Assembly (NCBI GenBank): GCA_045532455.1
Contig: JAZSFX010000048.1
Coordinates: forward strand, 29,094 to 93,093
DNA: 64,000 bases
Direction: 5' to 3'
Origin: Ornithomonoglobus_A sp045532455
GTDB taxonomy: Bacteria > Bacillota > Clostridia > UBA1381
The position numbers and the translations under genes are program-made. The notes below the pieces were generated by a model. The model saw only the letters and a program-made list of their open reading frames with translations. It was not told where the DNA came from and did no database searches. Below are positions 58,159 to 64,000 of the stretch, piece after piece; position 1 is the first letter of the stretch; each line of letters begins with the position of its first letter.

Positions 58159-59565
58159 CTAAAACTGAAAATATAAAAAGCTGGAAACCTGTCCCATACT
58201 GAATAGCGACAAAGATAGAAGCAATGCAGAGAACACTGCATATTTTACACTTGGCTTAAAGTTATCGGCTATCTCGTTTGAGTTCTTAAACCCGAATGTT
58301 ATAATTGCAGATAGTATAAGCAGTACCAATATATTGGCATTTTGTGAAAGGTATGTCATAAACTGTGCGCCTATGTCTGATGAGGGCATAAACATTACCT
58401 TGTACACCTCTATTGCCTGCATTGTTGTAAAGCTATCGAATAACACACGTACAAGCACCGAGAAGAAGAACGTCAAAGCCCACGCGATAGGAAACGGTAG
58501 CTTTTTGCGCCTTAGTGTCATAATGTTTGCAAGGCATACAAAAACACCGTTTGCAATACCCCACCAAATATAATGATAACCCACTCCGTGCCATATTCCC
58601 GATACTATAAATGTTATAATTGTTGCAAATATAAGCTTTATAATACCGTTACCGAAGTGGAAGATATTTTTAAAGACCTTATCGTTTAGAAAATCCGAAA
58701 TGGTCATATTCCATCTGCGCCAGAAGTCCGCAAAGTTACGCGCTTTGTATGGCGAATTGAAGTTCTGTGCAAGCTCTATATTAAATAGTCTGCCAAGACC
58801 AAGAGCCATATCTATATATCCCGAAAAATCGAAATAGTAAGCAAATGTATATGAAAGTACAGCACTCCACGCGTTTATTAAACCTGACGGTGTTTCGAGC
58901 GCATAAAAGGCTGATGCGTGAGCAATCAGCGGGTCGGCAATTACCGTCTTTTTAAAACAACCTATTGCAAAAAGTAAAATGCCAAGCGTAATGTTCTTGC
59001 TATTGCATTTTACAAGGTTTTCGCCGCGGAGTTGCGGCATAAAGCTATCGTGCGAAGCAATAGGGCCGACTATAAGGTGTGGGAAAAACGTTACAAAAGT
59101 CATATAATCGGTGAACGTATACCCACTTGCCTCTTTTCTGTAGCTGTCGGTTATATACGATATAAGCTGGAATGTGTAGAAAGATATTCCTAAAGGAAGT
59201 ATTATGTTTTTCATAGTAAAATCTGTGCCGAATACAAGATTTACATTCTCAAAAAAGAAATTGCGGTACTTAAAGTAGAATAGCAGTGCAAGATTTTCCA
59301 ATATACCAAGCGCAAATAAAATTACACGTAAACCTTTACTTTTTATCTTGTCCGATTGCAGTGTGGAGCTTATAAAAAAGTTATACAGTGCAGTACCCAT
59401 TAAAATCGAAAAAAATCTTAAATCGGCAAAGGAGTAAAAAAACAGTGATGATAATATTAACCACCATTTCATAGCTGATATTTTTTGACCTTTTCTCAAA
59501 AGTGCATATACAAGGTATACCACAGGGAAGAAAAGGAATATAAATTTATATGATGAAAAAACCAT
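58159..59565 (-). CDS. MBOAT-family O-acyltransferase (AlgI/DltB-like)
   Basis: 468 residues with about 11 membrane helices. NNFFISSTLQ-like start, GISFYTFQLISYITDSYRKE, FFPHLIVGPIASHDSFMPQL, YFDFSGYIDMALGLGRLFNIELAQNFNSPYKARNFADFWRRWNMTISDFLNDKVF, and the active-site His in FIVSGIWHGVGYHYIWWG. It moves acyl groups across the membrane for surface polymer O-acylation. Its own strong promoter is upstream; the SGNH-NodB partner follows. Confidence 0.92.
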   Translation of the reverse strand: MVFSSYKFIFLFFPVVYLVYALLRKGQKISAMKWWLILSSLFFYSFADLRFFSILMGTALYNFFISSTLQSDKIKSKGLRVILFALGILENLALLFYFKYRNFFFENVNLVFGTDFTMKNIILPLGISFYTFQLISYITDSYRKEASGYTFTDYMTFVTFFPHLIVGPIASHDSFMPQLRGENLVKCNSKNITLGILLFAIGCFKKTVIADPLIAHASAFYALETPSGLINAWSAVLSYTFAYYFDFSGYIDMALGLGRLFNIELAQNFNSPYKARNFADFWRRWNMTISDFLNDKVFKNIFHFGNGIIKLIFATIITFIVSGIWHGVGYHYIWWGIANGVFVCLANIMTLRRKKLPFPIAWALTFFFSVLVRVLFDSFTTMQAIEVYKVMFMPSSDIGAQFMTYLSQNANILVLLILSAIITFGFKNSNEIADNFKPSVKYAVFSALLLSLSLFSMGQVSSFLYFQF

Positions 59566-59603
59566 AATATTAACCGCTTTCTTAAATAGTATATAATGTG
59601 ATA

Positions 59604-59632
59604 ATTATAGCATAAGTTGGAGTAAAAGTCAA
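59604..59632 (-). promoter_or_regulatory. Promoter of the MBOAT operon
   Basis: TTGACT (59632-59627), 17 bases, TATAAT (59609-59604) on the minus strand. Confidence 0.75.
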
Positions 59633-59647
59633 ATTTTGAAAGAAACA

Positions 59648-59675
59648 AAAAAGACGTTTAAAAAAACGTCTTTTT
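59648..59675 (-). terminator. Terminator after the DUF1858 gene
   Basis: AAAAAGACGTT / AACGTCTTTTT around TAAAAA, T-run on the minus strand; ends the dnaB-tilS-ftsH-DUF1858 transcript. Confidence 0.88.
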
Positions 59676-59680
59676 CCAAA

Positions 59681-59887
59681 TTACATATCTGCAATAATAT
59701 TGTTGATTTTTTCTACCACTGCATCTGCGTCCTGACCGTGTACCATACAAGCTTCGCCAATCGACTCGCTTTGTGCTGACGGACAACCAAGACAGTGCAT
59801 TCCCATCTCTAAAAGAATAGGAGCAACCTCATCAACATTTATTTGAAGTAATTCACCAATTAAAGTATCCTTTGTTATTTTAGCCAT
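59681..59887 (-). CDS. DUF1858-domain protein
   Basis: A 68-residue cytosolic protein: ITKDTLIGELLQINVDEVAPILLEMGMHCLGCPSAQSESIGEACMVHGQDADAVVEKIN. The HCLGCPSAQSESIGEAC pattern, with two closely spaced Cys and a third downstream, is typical of DUF1858 and may bind a metal or act in redox. Its start overlaps the ftsH stop by one base (TAATG), indicating coupling. Function unknown. Confidence 0.85.
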   Translation of the reverse strand: MAKITKDTLIGELLQINVDEVAPILLEMGMHCLGCPSAQSESIGEACMVHGQDADAVVEKINNIIADM

Positions 59888-61743
59888 TATGACTCACCTC
59901 CTTCGTTGTCTGTAAAACATTCATTAAATTCATCAGAATCAATTGTTTCCTTTTCGAGTAGCTTATTTGCCACTTTTTCAAGCTCTTTTGAATGGTCTTT
60001 TAAAAGCTGTTCGGATTTTTTGTATTGCTCGCCAAGAATTCTTTTAACCTCTCCGTCAATATCAGCGGCAACCTTTTCGGAGTAGTTTTTGGCATGACCA
60101 AAATCTCTGCCTATAAACACCTCGCCGCCTTCGTCGTAGCAAACGGGACCGATTTCGTCGCTCATACCATACTTTGTTACCATCTTACGTGCAAGAGAGG
60201 TTGCACGCTCTAAGTCGTTAGAAGCACCTGTACTGATATCGTCCATTGTGAGTGCCTCGGCAACTCTGCCCGATAGCATAATAACCATCTGGTTTAACAT
60301 TTCGTTTCTTGATGAGTACATTTTATCCTCGTCAGGCATATACATTGTAAATCCGCCTGCTCTGCCTCGCGGTACAATAGATACCTTGTGCACCGAGGAG
60401 TCCTTATCAAGAACTTTTGCAGCAACTGCGTGCCCTGCCTCGTGATAAGCAGTAAGTCGTTTTTCTGTTTCGGTTATAACACGTGATTTCTTTTCTGCAC
60501 CCATCATAACCTTTAGGTTTGCATCTTCAATATCAAGCTTTGTTATTTTTTCGTGGTTTCTTCGTGCTGCAAAAATTGCCGCCTCATTCATAAGGTTTTC
60601 CAAATCAGCACCGCTGTATCCCGTAGTTTCCTTAGCAATTCTTTCCAAGTCCACATCATCTGCAACAGGCTTGTTTTTGCTATGCACTTCTAAAACTGCT
60701 TTTCTGCCCACTGCATCGGGCAGGTCAACAACCACCTGTCTGTCAAATCTGCCAGGTCTTAAAAGAGCACTGTCGAGAATGTCGGGACGGTTTGTTGCCG
60801 CAATTATAATAACACCGTCATTTTCGCCAAAGCCATCCATTTCCACAAGCAGCTGATTAAGAGTCTGCTCTCTTTCGTCGTGGCCGCCGCCCATACCTGC
60901 GCCTCTTTTTCTGCCGACTGCGTCTATTTCGTCGATAAATATAATGCAGGGCTTGTGCCTTTTAGCCTGCTCAAATAAGTCTCTTACTCTCGAAGCACCA
61001 ACACCTACGTATAACTCAACAAAATCCGAGCCGCTTATAGAAAAGAAAGGAACATCTGCCTCGCCTGCAACTGCTTTTGCTAAAAGAGTTTTACCCGTAC
61101 CAGGTGAGCCCACCAAAAGCACACCTTTGGGGATTCTTGCACCAAGAGCAGTAAACTTTTCGGGATTTTTCAAGAACTCTACTAATTCCTTTAATTCTTC
61201 CTTTTCTTCTTCGGCGCCTGCAACATTATCAAATGTAACTTTTTTGTTGTCTATGTTCATTTTTGCGCGTGATTTTGTGAAGTTGCCCGCACCTCCTTTT
61301 CGCGAAAAGCTCATCATAAATATAATAATAATTACTACAATAAGTATGATGTTTGTTATAGTTGTCCACGATATGTTCGATTCGTACACCTCTTGCTTGA
61401 GAGTACCCTCCTCGACAAGTGTTGCCATTTCATCGCCCACGTCCTGATAAAGTGCGTCAATAGACGGTATCTTTATTTTATGTGTGGTTGTCGGCACTGC
61501 CATATCGTCGGTGGGAGCTTTTGGGGGTGTATTGGTGTTTTTGTCCTCGTCTATAATCTCGGCGGTAACAGTGTTGCCGTTTATTGTCATAGACACAACC
61601 TGTTCTTTTTTTATTGCACTGACAAGGTCGGAATATACAAGCTTTTCTTTATCAAATACACTCGAAATTGCCATAGAGTAAATGATATACATCAGTGCAA
61701 GAATTCCAAGCCATATTCCTAATCCTTTATATCCTTTTTGCAA
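59887..61743 (-). CDS. ftsH: ATP-dependent zinc metalloprotease FtsH
   Basis: 618 residues: two N-terminal membrane helices (about 9-27 and 125-146) around an extracytoplasmic domain, an AAA+ domain (Walker A LLVGSPGTGKTLLAKAVAGE, Walker B CIIFIDEIDAVGRKRG, SRH DSALLRPGRFDRQVVVDLPD), and zinc protease motif TAYHEAGHAVAAKVL. The start is TTG 61743 (QKGYKGLGIWLGIL) behind AGGAGGAGATTTAGGTC, 4 bases from the tilS stop. No hpt lies between tilS and ftsH, unlike in B. subtilis. Confidence 0.96.
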   Translation of the reverse strand: MQKGYKGLGIWLGILALMYIIYSMAISSVFDKEKLVYSDLVSAIKKEQVVSMTINGNTVTAEIIDEDKNTNTPPKAPTDDMAVPTTTHKIKIPSIDALYQDVGDEMATLVEEGTLKQEVYESNISWTTITNIILIVVIIIIFMMSFSRKGGAGNFTKSRAKMNIDNKKVTFDNVAGAEEEKEELKELVEFLKNPEKFTALGARIPKGVLLVGSPGTGKTLLAKAVAGEADVPFFSISGSDFVELYVGVGASRVRDLFEQAKRHKPCIIFIDEIDAVGRKRGAGMGGGHDEREQTLNQLLVEMDGFGENDGVIIIAATNRPDILDSALLRPGRFDRQVVVDLPDAVGRKAVLEVHSKNKPVADDVDLERIAKETTGYSGADLENLMNEAAIFAARRNHEKITKLDIEDANLKVMMGAEKKSRVITETEKRLTAYHEAGHAVAAKVLDKDSSVHKVSIVPRGRAGGFTMYMPDEDKMYSSRNEMLNQMVIMLSGRVAEALTMDDISTGASNDLERATSLARKMVTKYGMSDEIGPVCYDEGGEVFIGRDFGHAKNYSEKVAADIDGEVKRILGEQYKKSEQLLKDHSKELEKVANKLLEKETIDSDEFNECFTDNEGGES

Positions 61744-61746
61744 GAC

Positions 61747-63087
61747 CTAAATCTCCTCCTGTCTGTATAATAGCTTTATTCCCGTATTTTTAAAATCAAA
61801 CCGTCTGTCGCGGCGCTTGCCTAAAATGTATCCTATTTTATCATCAAACGTTACAATGCATATTCTGCCGCGTTCGCTTAAGGGTATTTTTTCGTCTGTA
61901 AAATATTCTTTTATTTTTTTAGAGCCCTCCATACCGTTCGGGAAAAACACGTCGCCGCTTCTGCGGTTTCGTACTTTGATTACGGTATCGGGGGAGATAG
62001 AAAAACAATCACCGCTGTCAGTATCGGTGTGAATTGCTTTTATATATACCCCTGCCTCTTTAATATATACCTCCTCGCCGATGGGGAGAGTATATTCAAA
62101 TTCTGCAGTGGATTTATTTTCTTTAGAAATTATAAGGGTATTGTATTCAATACGCGCCTTTACACCGTTAGTTAAATCAACGCTCTTGCCTGAGCCCTTG
62201 GTGGCCACAAGATTAATAACGGCCTCAATGTACTTAGAGGACACATCATAGCCACTGTCATTTGCAGTGCATATCATTTTATATATAATTCTTCTTTGAA
62301 TACTTTTGTGCAGTGAGGTTATATATTTTATGCTTATTCTTCCGTTTTTTACGTTATTGTTGTATTCTTTTTGTGCTATATTTTCTATAAAATCATTATC
62401 ATCACAAATGTAGTGTGCATTTGCGGTTATTGTTGATATAAATGATGGATTGAATTCATTTTGTATTTTTGGAATAAGTGATAATCTTATTTTGTTTCGG
62501 GTATAATCCTCCTTGAGATTTGTACTGTCCATAACATAGGAAAGATTGTTTTCTTTGCAGTATTCTTCAATTTCATCGCGTGAAATATCAAGCAAAGGTC
62601 GTATTATGTTACCTCTTTTATGCGGTATTCCCGAAAGACCGCCAAGAGTTGCACCGCGCATAAAATTCATAAGCAATGTTTCCGCATTGTCGTTTTTGTT
62701 GTGTGCAGTAGCAACGTAAGAAATACCGTGCTTTTTGCACAGGTCTCCGAAGAATTTATAGCGCTCATTTCTGCCAACAAGTTCTTCGGATGCGCCGTTT
62801 GAGATTTTTGGAATATCCACTCTTTTTACAAAGCACTCAATTCCCAAACCTTTTGAAAATTCTATGGCAAAATTTTCGTCGCGCAATGCTTCATCACCGC
62901 GTATACCGTGATTTAAGTGTGCACTGTATAGTGTAATATCAAGCTCCTTTGAAAGTGAGTGCAAAATATGCGTAAGTGCAACAGAATCCGCACCGCCGCT
63001 GAGTGCCACCAGGACCTTAGAGCCGCTATTTATGAGCAAGTGCTCTTTTATTGTTTTTAAAACCCGATTAAGAGTTTGCACCGTCAT
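61747..63087 (-). CDS. tilS: tRNA(Ile)-lysidine synthetase
   Basis: Makes lysidine at C34 of tRNA-Ile(CAU). The 446 residues have the PP-loop KVLVALSGGADSVALTHIL, LYSAHLNHGIRGDEALRDENF, ATAHNKNDNAETLLMNFMRG, the GLSGIPHKRGNIIRPLLDISR segment, and TilS C-terminal domains (VRNRRSGDVFFPNGMEGSKKIKEYFTDEKIPLSERGRI). I set the start at ATG 63087 (AGAGG upstream); it overlaps the dnaB end by 20 bases. A longer frame reading back into dnaB is spurious. Confidence 0.95.
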   Translation of the reverse strand: MTVQTLNRVLKTIKEHLLINSGSKVLVALSGGADSVALTHILHSLSKELDITLYSAHLNHGIRGDEALRDENFAIEFSKGLGIECFVKRVDIPKISNGASEELVGRNERYKFFGDLCKKHGISYVATAHNKNDNAETLLMNFMRGATLGGLSGIPHKRGNIIRPLLDISRDEIEEYCKENNLSYVMDSTNLKEDYTRNKIRLSLIPKIQNEFNPSFISTITANAHYICDDNDFIENIAQKEYNNNVKNGRISIKYITSLHKSIQRRIIYKMICTANDSGYDVSSKYIEAVINLVATKGSGKSVDLTNGVKARIEYNTLIISKENKSTAEFEYTLPIGEEVYIKEAGVYIKAIHTDTDSGDCFSISPDTVIKVRNRRSGDVFFPNGMEGSKKIKEYFTDEKIPLSERGRICIVTFDDKIGYILGKRRDRRFDFKNTGIKLLYRQEEI

Positions 63088-64000
63088 TATTAGCCTCTTT
63101 CTTTTCGAATTCGATATTTGAGAACTTAGTGTATTTACCTGCCCAGCCGAGATTAAACGAGCCTGTTTCGCCACTTCTGTTCTTTGCAATAATACATTCA
63201 GCAATGTTTTGATTTTCGCTATCCTTTTGATAGTAACCCTCTCTAAACAAGAACATAACAATATCCGCGTCTTGTTCTATTGCACCTGATTCTCTCAGGT
63301 CGCTCAGCATTGGTCGTTTATCACTCCTTGATTCGCTCGCACGCGAAAGCTGTGAAAGCGCAATAACAGGAACATTAAGTTCCTTTGCAAGAATTTTTAA
63401 CGACCTCGAAATTTCGGAAATTTCTTGCTGACGGTTTTCTGTTCTGCCGCTTGACTGCATAAGCTGAAGATAGTCTATTACAACCATCGCAAGACCCTGA
63501 GTCTGCTTAAGACGTCTGCACTTTGCTCGTATCTGCGATACTGTTATGCTTGCGGTATCGTCTATATACATTGGTGCAACTTCAACACGGTGCAGTACTT
63601 CGCTTATTTTTACCCAGTCGTCAGCCTCAACCGTGCCCGTGCGGATTTTATTTGAGTCCACTCTTGCCTGAGAACACAAAATTCTGTTTACTATCTGTTC
63701 ACGAGGCATTTCGAGGTTAAACAGTGCAACAGTTTTACCTGATGATATACTTGCAAACTCTGCAATATTTACCGCAAAGCTCGACTTACCCATACCCGGA
63801 CGTCCGGCAATAAGAATAAGCTCACCGCCATGGAATCCACCCGTTCTTTTGTTAAGCTCAACAAAGCCTGTATCAAGTCCTGTAAGTCCGCCTGAATTTT
63901 GTGAATTCTCAACCAGTTCAAGATAACTGTCGTATAATATATCGCTGATTTTTAATATATCACCACCGTCTTTTGCTGAGGATACAAGTCGGAGGCCAAG
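63068..64000 (-). CDS. dnaB: Replicative DNA helicase DnaB, N-terminal part beyond the window
   Basis: Frame open to the right edge. From the edge inward: the end of the N-terminal/linker part, TGLDTGFVELNKRTGGFHGGELILIAGRPGMGKSSFAVNIAEFA (Walker A), LFNLEMPREQIVNRIL, VVIDYLQLMQSSGR (Walker B), KELNVPVIALSQLSR, SDLRESGAIEQDADIVMFLFREGYY, and CIIAKNRSGETGSF. This is the RecA-like motor of DnaB. No intein is seen in the visible part. It heads the transcript with tilS, ftsH and DUF1858. Confidence 0.95.
   Translation of the reverse strand, partial: LGLRLVSSAKDGGDILKISDILYDSYLELVENSQNSGGLTGLDTGFVELNKRTGGFHGGELILIAGRPGMGKSSFAVNIAEFASISSGKTVALFNLEMPREQIVNRILCSQARVDSNKIRTGTVEADDWVKISEVLHRVEVAPMYIDDTASITVSQIRAKCRRLKQTQGLAMVVIDYLQLMQSSGRTENRQQEISEISRSLKILAKELNVPVIALSQLSRASESRSDKRPMLSDLRESGAIEQDADIVMFLFREGYYQKDSENQNIAECIIAKNRSGETGSFNLGWAGKYTKFSNIEFEKKEANNDGANS

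Noticed and set aside
63088..63261. 174-base upstream extension of tilS
   Set aside because: It overlaps dnaB, has no TilS similarity, and ATG 63087 has a good ribosome site.

Overview
The window is AT-rich and reads as chromosome from an anaerobic, endospore-forming member of the Clostridia (Bacillota). The evidence is spoIIID with a sigma-E-like promoter, Pta-AckA acetate metabolism, Gram-positive Rel/RemB/RlbA/RbgA proteins, ribosomal leaders of the Bacillota type, and strong GGAGG ribosome sites with frequent TTG starts. I cannot name genus or species. Most of the window is core genome. The clearest accessory block is the glycan locus at 28.4-41.6 kb.

Layout. 0-3.5 kb: purE-purM-purN-purO-purH on the minus strand, with the last two purine steps split between a stand-alone AICAR formyltransferase and an archaeal-type PurO. 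3.6-3.9 kb: an unlisted 48-residue Asn/Gln repeat protein behind a sigma-G-like promoter. 4.0-7.3 kb: lexA, argC-argB and a thioesterase. 7.3-9.4 kb: rplJ-rplL-yceD-rpmF behind an L10 leader. 9.5-13.7 kb: eda, kdgK, rplS, lepB, rbgA. 13.7-21.8 kb: recJ, rel, rlbA, recF, remB, gyrB, a rearranged version of the oriC-proximal cluster. 22.0-24.0 kb: five tRNAs in one operon, an RluA-type pseudouridine synthase, a tRNA-Pro and the 5' half of a second tRNA-Pro. 24.1-28.3 kb: a two-component system, an acyl-CoA synthetase, spoIIID.

28.4-41.6 kb is a glycan locus. wecE, rfbA and rfbB should make dTDP-4-amino-4,6-dideoxy-galactose. A GT2 polyprenyl-phosphate glycosyltransferase, a Wzx-like flippase and a YfhO-family protein resemble a three-component extracytoplasmic glycosylation system. 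Four ATP-grasp enzymes and an SbnB/ornithine-cyclodeaminase-like dehydrogenase sit among them. My inference is an amino-sugar decorated with an amino acid or a similar acid by the ATP-grasp ligases.

42-49.7 kb holds a MATE exporter and a very unusual F-type ATP synthase operon. The delta C-terminal domain is fused to the N-terminus of alpha, no delta N-terminal domain is visible, gamma and beta form one uninterrupted reading frame, and subunit c carries a signal-peptide-like leader. 49.8-64 kb: a methionine gamma-lyase-family protein, a PHP protein, pta-ackA, paaK with an ACT protein, an MBOAT/SGNH-NodB cell-surface modification pair, then dnaB (partial)-tilS-ftsH-DUF1858.

A dispersed structured element of about 105-110 nt occurs three times, directly after the stop codons of lexA, eda and pta. 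Its stems differ in sequence but stay paired, while its internal-loop sequences are conserved. Together with the ATP synthase fusions and the glycan locus, this is the strongest candidate for undescribed biology here. Coordinates, promoters and folds were read by eye. No database search or folding program was run.
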